16,039 nucleotides of DNA from an uncultured Sutterella sp. (GTDB lineage Bacteria > Pseudomonadota > Gammaproteobacteria > Burkholderiales > Burkholderiaceae_F), in assembly GCA_900552545.1 (NCBI GenBank), contig USAL01000034.1, forward strand, positions 1-16,039. The letters are read 5' to 3'. The notes beneath the pieces are model-generated. The model was not told the DNA's origin and did no database searches. It saw nothing but the letters and a program-made list of their open reading frames with translations. Numbering within the stretch: position 1 is the stretch's first letter; each line of letters begins with the position of its first letter. The position numbers and the translations under genes were made by a program. Shown piece after piece: positions 7,754-13,889 of the stretch.

Positions 7754-7762
7754 TTTATATCA
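7754..7762 (-). promoter_or_regulatory. Candidate extended -10 promoter for the autotransporter
   Basis: On the minus strand the sequence TGATATAAA reads as an extended -10 element (TG-N-TATAAA), five of six matches to the sigma-70 -10 box. The -35 region is weak: TTGGGG would sit 19 nt away. Transcription from here would give a leader of about 150 nt that contains the two dyads at 7621-7658. Confidence 0.45.
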
Positions 7763-8051
7763 ACAAATTCATCCCCTACCCCAAAGTTTGGCACTTGCTC
7801 ACTCGTCTCTTAATCTGTGACTGTATGGTTACACCACCTTCCCCGTGAATACGCGCGCTTCATCTCTCGTCCTCCATGTCCTTCGACGCGTAGATTGTCA
7901 CTGCGAACAAACACAATTTCTTCAACCCGACCTTGTACGTCCTGATCACAAAATACCGGTCGCCGACTATTTTCCTCTGCCTGCTTCCGGCAAATCTCGA
8001 CTCCCGGATGACTTTCCCGAGGGATATGAGAATTTCGCTGATCAAAATTAT
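7763..8051. other. Non-coding stretch between autotransporter and EamA gene
   Basis: Most of the gap 7595-8132 holds no supportable gene. Frames of 60-140 codons exist on both strands, but none has a credible ribosome site, recognisable domain or codon bias. The autotransporter promoter and dyads lie at its left end and the palindromic terminator of the EamA gene at its right end. I see no tRNA, repeat array or transposase remnant in between. Confidence 0.5.
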
Positions 8052-8100
8052 TTCGGGCGACGCCCCCTCGGAAAAATTTTCCGGCGCGACGCCGCCCGAA
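8052..8100 (-). terminator. Long imperfect palindrome, probable terminator of the EamA gene
   Basis: The outer arms TTCGGGCG (8052-8059) and CGCCCGAA (8093-8100) and the inner palindrome CGGAAAAATTTTCCG (8069-8083) form one nearly continuous 49-bp dyad with a few mismatches and G-U pairs. In the minus direction it lies about 30 nt after the EamA stop codon and is followed by an A/T-rich tail (ATAATTTTG), so a terminator role is likely. It is larger than needed for termination and shares a 10-mer with the ygiW-qseB gap. Confidence 0.6.
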
Positions 8101-8132
8101 GTTGGCTGCTGCAGCAAGAGGAATTTCGTGTT

Positions 8133-9098
8133 CTAGCCGCTTGTCCCGGCCGAACTCGTCACCGTCTTCTTCTCACCCGTCTTTCCCTTCGTCGTGACGA
8201 GGATCACGGCCGCGAGCACGAGCGCCGCCCCTATGATCTCGGTAGCCGTCAGGTGCGTGCCTAGGAAGACTACCGAAAGCAGGTAGGCCGTCAGAGGCTC
8301 GGCGCACACGAGCAGTCCCACGAGCACGGGCGAAATGCACTTCACCGCCGTCATGTAGCACCAGAAGGCGATGACCGTGCCCACGATGACGACGAAGGCC
8401 ACTTCCAGCGCGGCCTCGATCGACCAGGTGACGTTGATCTTCCAGGGTGGACTAAAGAGCAAGGAGACAAAGCCCCCGATCAGCATCGCCCAACCGAGAA
8501 GCGTCACGGCCGGCACGCGCATGAGAACCTTGCGCGGCTGAATGGTGTAGCCCGTGGTGCCGAAGGCCGAGCCAAGCGCCCAGCACACGCCCACCGTGCT
8601 GAAGTTGAGCGTCGTGAAGTCCCCGTGCGTGACGATGAGAACGACGCCCGCCATGGCAAGCACGAAGCAGACGACTTCAATGCGGCGCGGCAATTTCTTT
8701 TGCGTGATGGCCTGCACGAACGCCACCCAGAAGGGCACGGTAAGAAGCACGATCGCGGCCGTGCCCGCATTCATGGTGAGAAGCGCCTGCATGAAGCAGA
8801 ACTGCCCGATGAAGACGAAGCACCCGGCAAGGGCGATGTCGCGGGCGTTGCGCCAGTTCATCATGACCCCGAGGGCCGAGGGCCCTACGGTGCCAAGCAA
8901 AAAGATGCCTGAAAAAATGAGGCGCACCGTCACGAGATCAATGGGCGTGATGCCGCTTGTGCCCGCAAAGAGCACCTGCGAGCACACGGCCATGCAGCCC
9001 CAGAAGACGCCGGCGGCAAGCGAGAGAATGACGCCGCGGGTAAAGGTCGAGGAGTTGTTCGGGGCGGAAATTTGTGGTGAGGCTTGGTTGAGGGTCAT
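8133..9098 (-). CDS. EamA/DMT-superfamily inner-membrane transporter
   Basis: This 321-residue protein has about ten hydrophobic segments in two repeated halves, the layout of EamA (DUF6)/RhaT-type drug/metabolite exporters. The first repeat begins near residue 20 (GVILSLAAGVFWGCMAVCSQ), and the second near residue 160 (STVGVCWALGSAFGTTGYTIQ). The typical AEPLTAYLLSVVFLG motif near the last helices is present (CAEPLTAYLLSVVFLGTHLT). Such proteins export amino acids, nucleosides or other small metabolites; the substrate is not predictable here. The ATG at 9098 has AAGGA 8 nt upstream. It stands alone between the palindromic terminator and the RNase P RNA gene. Confidence 0.9.
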   Translation of the reverse strand: MTLNQASPQISAPNNSSTFTRGVILSLAAGVFWGCMAVCSQVLFAGTSGITPIDLVTVRLIFSGIFLLGTVGPSALGVMMNWRNARDIALAGCFVFIGQFCFMQALLTMNAGTAAIVLLTVPFWVAFVQAITQKKLPRRIEVVCFVLAMAGVVLIVTHGDFTTLNFSTVGVCWALGSAFGTTGYTIQPRKVLMRVPAVTLLGWAMLIGGFVSLLFSPPWKINVTWSIEAALEVAFVVIVGTVIAFWCYMTAVKCISPVLVGLLVCAEPLTAYLLSVVFLGTHLTATEIIGAALVLAAVILVTTKGKTGEKKTVTSSAGTSG

Positions 9099-9296
9099 GC
9101 CGCGATTCCTTCAGAGGAAAAGATACGACAAAGGTCAACGACAAAAAGCAACGAAAACGGGGGCAGCCGCCGTCCCGCCATTTTTGGAAGGAATCGTACG
9201 CGGCGCGCATAAAAAATGACGCCACCCGAAGGGACGCCACTTGAAAGACACAACCGGCGGCAGAGGCCACGCCTGCCCCGGAAGACAATCACGCGT

Positions 9297-9627
9297 AGAA
9301 AGCGCAGCTTGTAAGCCGGATTCTGTCGCAAGGCGCCTTCTTGCGAAGGAGCCTTCCGTGAGAATCATTCATCTAGGACGCCGCTCGCGCGGCGCCTCAA
9401 GCTACCTACCCGCAGCCATCATCCGGGCCGGACTCAGGCGGCTGCCTATTTGGTATTGCTCCCCGTAGAGATTGCCCGTTTCACCCGGACCTAACCGGCT
9501 CGTCTCTGTTGCTCTAATCCTCGCCTTGCGGCGGGCAGGCGTTACCTGCTACGGTGCCCTGCGGAGTCCGGACTTTCCTCATCGACCACCAAAAAGGGGC
9601 CTCCGCGATTCTCCGGCTGCGCTTTCT
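9297..9627 (-). ncRNA. rnpB: RNase P RNA, bacterial type A
   Basis: On the minus strand the 331-nt RNA carries the hallmark conserved segments. GAGGAAAGTCCGGACTCC (9563-9580) lies near the 5' end, AGAGCAACAGAGA lies in the middle, AGATGAATGATT precedes the 3' part, and CGACAGAATCCGGCTTAC (9311-9328) lies near the 3' end. The ends AGAAAGCGCAGC and GCTGCGCTTTCT form a perfect 12-bp P1 helix and set the boundaries. The RNA is the catalytic subunit that removes the 5' leader from pre-tRNAs. It is somewhat shorter than the E. coli RNA (377 nt). A promoter fitting the 5' end lies at 9636-9664. Confidence 0.96.
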
Positions 9628-9635
9628 AAGCGTGA

Positions 9636-9664
9636 ATTGTGCAATTTACGCGCAACCGCGGCAA
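9636..9664 (-). promoter_or_regulatory. Promoter of the RNase P RNA gene
   Basis: On the minus strand TTGCCG (9659-9664) and CACAAT (9636-9641) are separated by exactly 17 nt. They lie 8 nt upstream of the first base of the P1 helix, so transcription would start at about 9627. Each box matches the sigma-70 consensus at four of six positions. Confidence 0.55.
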
Positions 9665-9771
9665 GTTGCAATACGCCCCGCCCCGGCTGGCCATTTTCGG
9701 GCTGGCAGCTTTGAATCCTGCAGGCGACACGCCGGGCTTGCTGATTTTTAAGCAAAATCGAGCGTTGAGCG

Positions 9772-9780
9772 TGCTAGAGT
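9772..9780 (+). promoter_or_regulatory. Candidate extended -10 promoter for hemL
   Basis: TGCTAGAGT (9772-9780) has the TG-N-TAnnnT form of an extended -10 element. No clear -35 box lies at the right distance. A start near 9787 would give a leader of about 205 nt containing the hairpins at 9807-9876. Confidence 0.35.
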
Positions 9781-9806
9781 GCGGTGTTTGGACGCAAGCC
9801 GGACCC

Positions 9807-9876
9807 CGCAAAGGGGCGCCTTTGCGCCCTCAAAGAATATTCCCTGTTGCCGGCCGGAACCCCGGGCGCTTTTTTT
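9807..9876 (+). terminator. Attenuator-like hairpins in the hemL leader
   Basis: CGCAAAGG (9807-9814) and CCTTTGCG (9819-9826) form a perfect 8-bp stem with a 4-nt loop. GCGCCC (9824-9829) can instead pair with GGGCGC (9864-9869), which is followed directly by seven T residues (9870-9876). The two pairings share GCG at 9824-9826 and cannot both be complete. A local hairpin CCGG/CCGG (9854-9865) can also form before the T tract. The arrangement could be an attenuator of hemL or the end of a separate short RNA of about 90 nt. Confidence 0.5.
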
Positions 9877-9991
9877 AAATGGCTCCGTCTTCGACCGGCT
9901 GTCCGAGCAGGAGCGCCGCGCCAGTGTCTTGTCGATCGGCCCGCATCCTGCGGCGGCAGCAATTTTTTGAGCATTGAAAGGAACTTCCAAA

Positions 9992-11269
9992 ATGGGCATC
10001 AACGAGTCGCTTTTTGAACGTGCACAGAAGACCAATCCGGGCGGCGTGAACAGCCCGGTGCGCGCTTTTCGCAGTGTCGGCGGCGCGCCCCGCTTCATTG
10101 AACGCGCGCAGGGCGCCTACATGTGGGACGCCGAAGGCAAGCGCTTCATCGACTACGTGGGCAGCTGGGGCCCGATGATCCTCGGCCACAACCATCCGGC
10201 CGTGGTGAAGGCCGTGCATGACGCCGTCGACCACGGCCTCTCGTTCGGCGCGGTCACCGAAGGCGAAATCGCCATCGCCGAGGAAATCGTCAAGATCATG
10301 CCCAACATCGAACAGGTGCGTCTGGTGAGCTCGGGCACCGAGGCCGGCATGAGCGCCATTCGTCTGGCGCGCGGCTTCACGAGCCGCAACAAGATCATCA
10401 AGTTCGAAGGGTGCTACCACGGCCACTCCGACAGCCTGCTCGTGAAGGCGGGCTCGGGCATGCTCACCTTCGGCAACCCCTCCTCTGCCGGCGTTCCCGC
10501 CGACATCACCAAGCACACGCTCGTGCTCGAGTACAACAACCCGCAGGCGCTTGAAGACGCCTTCAAGCAGTATGGCGAGGACATCGCCTGCGTCATCGTC
10601 GAGGCCGTGGCGGGCAACATGAACATGGTGCCGGGCACGCAGGAATTCATCGACACGATGCGCGCGCTCTGCACGAAGTACGGTGCGCTTCTCATCGTCG
10701 ACGAAGTGATGACGGGCTTTCGCGTTGCCCTGCAGGGCGCGCAGTCGCTCTATCACGTCGTGCCCGACATCACGATGTTGGGCAAGGTGATCGGCGGCGG
10801 CATGCCCGTGGCAGCCTTCGGCGGCCGCCGCGACGTCATGCAGAAGATCGCCCCGATCGGCCCGGTCTATCAGGCGGGCACGCTCTCCGGGAACCCCGTT
10901 GCGGTCGCTAGCGGCCTTGCCACCTTGAAGGAAATTCAAAAGCCCGGCTTCTACGAGTTGCTCTCGCAGAAGGCAACGCGCCTCGTGACGGGGCTCAACG
11001 CTGCCGCCAAGGACGCGGGCGTCGACTTCTGCTCGCGGAGCCTGGGCGGCATGCTGGGCCTTTTCTTCCTCAAGGATCTTCCCAACGGCTTTGCTGACGT
11101 GATGAAGGCCGACGCCGAAGTCTTCGGCCGGTTCTTCCACGGCATGCTTGATCGGGGCGTCTATCTTGCGCCCTCGATCTTTGAGGCGGGCTTCATTTCG
11201 GCAGCGCATACCGACGAAGACATCGACGCGACCATTGCGGCCGCGCGCGAATCCTTCGCCGCGCTCTAA
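9992..11269 (+). CDS. hemL: Glutamate-1-semialdehyde 2,1-aminomutase
   Basis: This 425-residue PLP enzyme converts glutamate-1-semialdehyde to 5-aminolevulinate, the committed precursor of heme and other tetrapyrroles in the C5 pathway, in the cytoplasm. The N-terminus MGINESLFERAQKTNPGGVNSPVR is characteristic. PLP-binding features are SSGTEAGMSAIRLARG (113-128), YHGHSD (142-147), D237 in IVDEVMTGFR and the Schiff-base K265 in MLGKVIGGGMPVAAFGG. The ATG at 9992 has AAGGAA about 9 nt upstream; an upstream TTG in the same frame was rejected. Length is normal for the family. The gene is preceded by a structured leader and followed by two hairpins before dsbD. Confidence 0.97.
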   Translation: MGINESLFERAQKTNPGGVNSPVRAFRSVGGAPRFIERAQGAYMWDAEGKRFIDYVGSWGPMILGHNHPAVVKAVHDAVDHGLSFGAVTEGEIAIAEEIVKIMPNIEQVRLVSSGTEAGMSAIRLARGFTSRNKIIKFEGCYHGHSDSLLVKAGSGMLTFGNPSSAGVPADITKHTLVLEYNNPQALEDAFKQYGEDIACVIVEAVAGNMNMVPGTQEFIDTMRALCTKYGALLIVDEVMTGFRVALQGAQSLYHVVPDITMLGKVIGGGMPVAAFGGRRDVMQKIAPIGPVYQAGTLSGNPVAVASGLATLKEIQKPGFYELLSQKATRLVTGLNAAAKDAGVDFCSRSLGGMLGLFFLKDLPNGFADVMKADAEVFGRFFHGMLDRGVYLAPSIFEAGFISAAHTDEDIDATIAAARESFAAL

Positions 11270-11284
11270 GAGCTCGTACGCTTT

Positions 11285-11320
11285 CGCGGCCGGCAGAGCG
11301 GCGCACCGGCGCCGGCCGCG
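11285..11320 (+). other. Strong GC hairpin in the hemL-dsbD gap
   Basis: CGCGGCCGGC (11285-11294) and GCCGGCCGCG (11311-11320) form a perfect 10-bp GC-only stem with a 16-nt loop, 15 nt after the hemL stop codon. No T tract follows, so it may protect the hemL mRNA 3' end or pause transcription before the terminator-like hairpin downstream. Confidence 0.55.
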
Positions 11321-11343
11321 ACCGCTACTTCAAGCCGATTCAA

Positions 11344-11383
11344 AAGCCGCTTCGACGCCCGGAGCGGCTTCAATGATTTTTTT
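11344..11383 (+). terminator. Terminator-like hairpin overlapping the dsbD start
   Basis: AAGCCGCT (11344-11351) and AGCGGCTT (11363-11370) make a perfect 8-bp stem with an 11-nt loop. A six-base linker CAATGA precedes seven T residues (11377-11383). The preferred dsbD ATG (11373) lies in the linker, and its GGAG ribosome site (11361-11364) is partly in the stem. The same hairpin could stop hemL transcripts and hide the dsbD ribosome site. The linker makes termination efficiency uncertain. Confidence 0.6.
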
Positions 11384-13718
11384 CTCAAGGCTTCACGCCC
11401 TTTTCTTCATGCGCCTGCTTCACTCCCTCAAATCCGCACTCACCGCGGCCGGCGGCACGCTTGCCGCGGGCCTTGCGCTTTTGTCCATCGGCACGGCCTG
11501 CGCCGCTCCGGGCGACTTCGCCCGTGCGGCCGAATCCGTGCCGCAAGCAAAGCTTGCCGGCGCCCCCTTCGGCGGCGCCCCCACGACGGTCAAGGTCGAA
11601 ATCGTCGCCAACCGCACCGCGGGCACACCGCGCTCGGACTACGAGCTCGGCATCCTTCTGCACCACGAGCCGGGCTGGCACACGTACTGGCGTTTTGCGG
11701 GCGACACGGGCTACTCCCCCTCGGTCGAGTGGACGCTGCCGCGCCGCTGGGAGGCAACGCCACTGGGCTGGCCCATCGGCGAAAAGCAGCGCACGGGCCC
11801 CATCACCAACTTCGTGTATTCGGGCGACGTGCTGCTGCCCTTTAAGCTCGACATTCCCTGGGGCACGGCCTACGGTACCAAGGGCCGCGTGCAGGCCAAA
11901 GTCGAGTGGCTCGCCTGCAAGGACATCTGCATCCCGGGCGAGGCGACGGCAACCTTTACGGTTCCCGTCGAAGTCGCGAGCAAGCCGTCCGACGATGCGC
12001 CCCTTTTTGAAGCCGCGCACCAGACGATTCCCGAGAAGGTCGCCACGCGCGACATTTCCGCCACGATCGAGGAAGACCGCATCCGCATCGATCTCGAGCC
12101 CCTTGCGGGCAAGATTGAGAAGTCGATCGAATTCTTCCCGCTTGAGGCGGGCGTGATCGACTTCAAGAAGCTCGACCGCATGAGCCCCGGGGCGCAGAAG
12201 GGCGTCACCTCGCTTTACCTCAAGGCGCACCCCGAGTACATGAAGAAGGTCGCCGCTGGCACCGTCGCGCCGCTGGCGGGCGTCTTTGTGGCCGACGGCG
12301 GTCCCGCCAAGGGCGGCTGGGCGATTGAAACCGAAATTACGCCTCAACCCGGCACTGTGACGCTGCCCTGGACGGAAACGGAGCCTGCGGCTGCGCCCGC
12401 GCACACGGCAACCGTGACCGACCTCTCGCAGGGGCCGGCACTTACCACGATCACGGCCGTCTCCTTTGCCTTTTTGGGCGGCTTGATTCTGAACCTCATG
12501 CCGTGCGTCTTCCCGGTGTTAAGCCTCAAGATCCTGCATCTTGTCGACGGCTCGCGCAGACGCGGGGCACTGCCCGTTCACGGCATCACCTTCACCGCGG
12601 GCGTGATGCTTACGATGATGGCCCTGGCGGGGCTGCTGATCGTGCTCAGAAACGGCGGCTGGGCGATCGGCTGGGGCTTTCAGCTGCAGTCGCCCTGGGT
12701 GGTGTCGGTGCTCGCACTTCTTTTCTTTACGATCGCGCTCAACCTCTTCGGGCTCTTTGAATTTACGGCCGCCTCGCACCTCGCGGACAGCCGCGCCGTG
12801 CGCAAGCTTCCCACGACGGGTCCCGCAGGAAGCTTCTTTTCGGGCGTGCTCGCCGTTGTCGTCGCAAGCCCCTGCACGGCGCCCTTCATGGGCGCGGCGC
12901 TGGGCTATGCCGTGCTGCAGTCCGACCTTGAAAGCATCCTCATCTTTGCGGCGCTGGGCTTTGGCATGGCCTTCCCGTGGCTGATGCTCACGCTCGTGCC
13001 GGTCTGGGTGAAGCTTCTTCCCAAGCCCGGGGCCTGGATGGTGACCTTCAAGCGCATCATGGCAATCCCGATGATCGCGGCCACGATCTGGCTCTTCTGG
13101 GTGCTCTCGCGTCAGGTGACGATCTACGGCATTCTCACCGTGCTTCTGGCGGCAGGCTCGGCCGCGGCGCTTCTCTGGGCGATCGGCCGCGAGCAGTACG
13201 GCCGCGGGCGCTCGCAAGTCTTGAAGATCGTAAGCGGCATCCTGACGCTAGCCTGCGTCGTGCTCGTGGCGATGGGAACATTTGACCGCGCTGCCACGAC
13301 TGCGGCGGGCGGCAGCACCGCTAGCACTGCAAGCTCTGCGAGCAGCTGGCAGCCCTGGAGCGAAGAGGCCGTGACGGCCGCCGTCGCGCAAGGGCGCCCG
13401 GTCGTGGTCGACTTCACCGCCGCCTGGTGCGTCACCTGCCAGTTCAACAAGGCCACGGCGATTCGCACCGAAGCGGCCGAAGCCGAAATGGCGCGGCTTA
13501 ACTACGTACGTCTTGAAGCCGACTGGACGAACCGCGACGCCAACATCACCGCGGTGCTCAACAAGTTCGGCCGCACGGGCGTACCGCTTTACCTTCTTTA
13601 CTCCGCGCAGGGCGACACCACGGTGCTGCCTGAGCTTCTGACGGAGGCCTCCTTCATCGAGGCGCTGCGCCGCAACGCAGGCGAATCTCCGACCGAAGCC
13701 GCGGGCGCAAAGAAATAG
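11373..13718 (+). CDS. dsbD: Thiol:disulfide interchange protein DsbD (ScsB-like N-terminal domain)
   Basis: This 781-residue protein moves electrons from cytoplasmic thioredoxin across the inner membrane to periplasmic partners such as DsbC. A signal peptide (to about residue 43-44) precedes a periplasmic N-terminal domain (about 60-340) with the pair C182/C186 in WLACKDICIPGEA. That pattern is nearer ScsB/DsbD_2-type domains than E. coli DsbD. Next are eight or so membrane helices (about 360-640) with C378 (NLMPCVFPVLSLK) and C501 (VASPCTAPFMGAALG). The C-terminal thioredoxin domain has C686-V-T-C689 (FTAAWCVTCQ). All six redox cysteines are present. ATG 11373 has GGAG at good distance. ATG 11409 gives a more ordinary signal peptide but has no good ribosome site. 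The longer frame upstream, inside hemL, is not coding. Confidence 0.93.
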   Translation: MIFFSRLHALFFMRLLHSLKSALTAAGGTLAAGLALLSIGTACAAPGDFARAAESVPQAKLAGAPFGGAPTTVKVEIVANRTAGTPRSDYELGILLHHEPGWHTYWRFAGDTGYSPSVEWTLPRRWEATPLGWPIGEKQRTGPITNFVYSGDVLLPFKLDIPWGTAYGTKGRVQAKVEWLACKDICIPGEATATFTVPVEVASKPSDDAPLFEAAHQTIPEKVATRDISATIEEDRIRIDLEPLAGKIEKSIEFFPLEAGVIDFKKLDRMSPGAQKGVTSLYLKAHPEYMKKVAAGTVAPLAGVFVADGGPAKGGWAIETEITPQPGTVTLPWTETEPAAAPAHTATVTDLSQGPALTTITAVSFAFLGGLILNLMPCVFPVLSLKILHLVDGSRRRGALPVHGITFTAGVMLTMMALAGLLIVLRNGGWAIGWGFQLQSPWVVSVLALLFFTIALNLFGLFEFTAASHLADSRAVRKLPTTGPAGSFFSGVLAVVVASPCTAPFMGAALGYAVLQSDLESILIFAALGFGMAFPWLMLTLVPVWVKLLPKPGAWMVTFKRIMAIPMIAATIWLFWVLSRQVTIYGILTVLLAAGSAAALLWAIGREQYGRGRSQVLKIVSGILTLACVVLVAMGTFDRAATTAAGGSTASTASSASSWQPWSEEAVTAAVAQGRPVVVDFTAAWCVTCQFNKATAIRTEAAEAEMARLNYVRLEADWTNRDANITAVLNKFGRTGVPLYLLYSAQGDTTVLPELLTEASFIEALRRNAGESPTEAAGAKK

Positions 13719-13735
13719 CAAAGTCGCAAAACACA

Positions 13736-13785
13736 AAGGCCGCTGGATTTTTGGAAAAAGCTCGATCCGGCGACCTTCTTTTTTG
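13736..13785 (+). terminator. Intrinsic terminator of dsbD
   Basis: The arm AAGGcCGCtGGAT (13736-13748) pairs with ATCCgGCGaCCTT (13765-13777), 13 positions with one mismatch and one G-U pair, around a 16-nt loop. CTTTTTTG follows. It lies 18 nt after the dsbD stop codon and is a strong rho-independent terminator, so tetR needs its own promoter. Confidence 0.85.
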
Positions 13786-13786
13786 T

Positions 13787-13832
13787 CTGCGCTCTCTGCG
13801 CAGGAAAACTACAATTTCAAACCGGGCGGTTT
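13787..13832 (+). promoter_or_regulatory. tetR promoter with two candidate operator dyads
   Basis: TACAAT (13810-13815) is a five-of-six -10 box. The inverted repeat CTGCGC-tctct-GCGCAG (13787-13803) covers the -35 and spacer region, and AAACCG-GG-CGGTTT (13819-13832) covers the expected start site. No strong -35 box is visible. Dyads at these positions fit autorepression by the TetR-family protein encoded just downstream, but either dyad could also belong to another regulator. Confidence 0.5.
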
Positions 13833-13842
13833 CCCATCGATC

Positions 13843-13867
13843 GGGGGCTTCGCGCCCTTTTCTTTTT
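13843..13867 (+). terminator. Weak hairpin with T tract in the tetR leader
   Basis: GGGC (13845-13848) and GCCC (13854-13857) form a short stem around TTCGC, extendable by G-T pairs, followed by TTTTCTTTTT (13858-13867). It lies 22 nt before the tetR ATG. The stem is short, so it may be chance, but it repeats the hairpin-T-tract-gene pattern seen at other genes here. Confidence 0.35.
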
Positions 13868-13889
13868 CCGACACCCAAAGCCAATCACC

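Noticed and set aside
7860..8117. 85-codon minus-strand frame in the gap before the EamA gene
   Set aside because: It starts with TTG, has no ribosome site and no recognisable domain, and its first part is the palindromic terminator.
9196..9240. Possible terminator after the RNase P RNA
   Set aside because: There is a T-rich run on the minus strand, but the preceding GTGGCGTC copies are a direct repeat and not a stem, so no convincing hairpin forms.
9472..9878. Short open frames over and beside the RNase P RNA gene
   Set aside because: They overlap a confidently recognised structured RNA or its promoter, and none has domain or codon support.
9875..11209. 444-codon open frame antisense to hemL
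   Set aside because: It is a shadow of a clearly identified gene. Its composition is typical of a reversed GC-rich frame and it has no domain.
11148..11372. N-terminal extension of the dsbD frame into hemL
   Set aside because: It overlaps the hemL C-terminus, is Arg/Ser/Pro-rich and would destroy the signal peptide. The start at 11373 has a ribosome site.
11385..12404. 339-codon antisense frame in the dsbD N-terminal region
   Set aside because: It is an Arg/Gly/Ala-rich shadow with no motif. The plus-strand dsbD reading is unambiguous.
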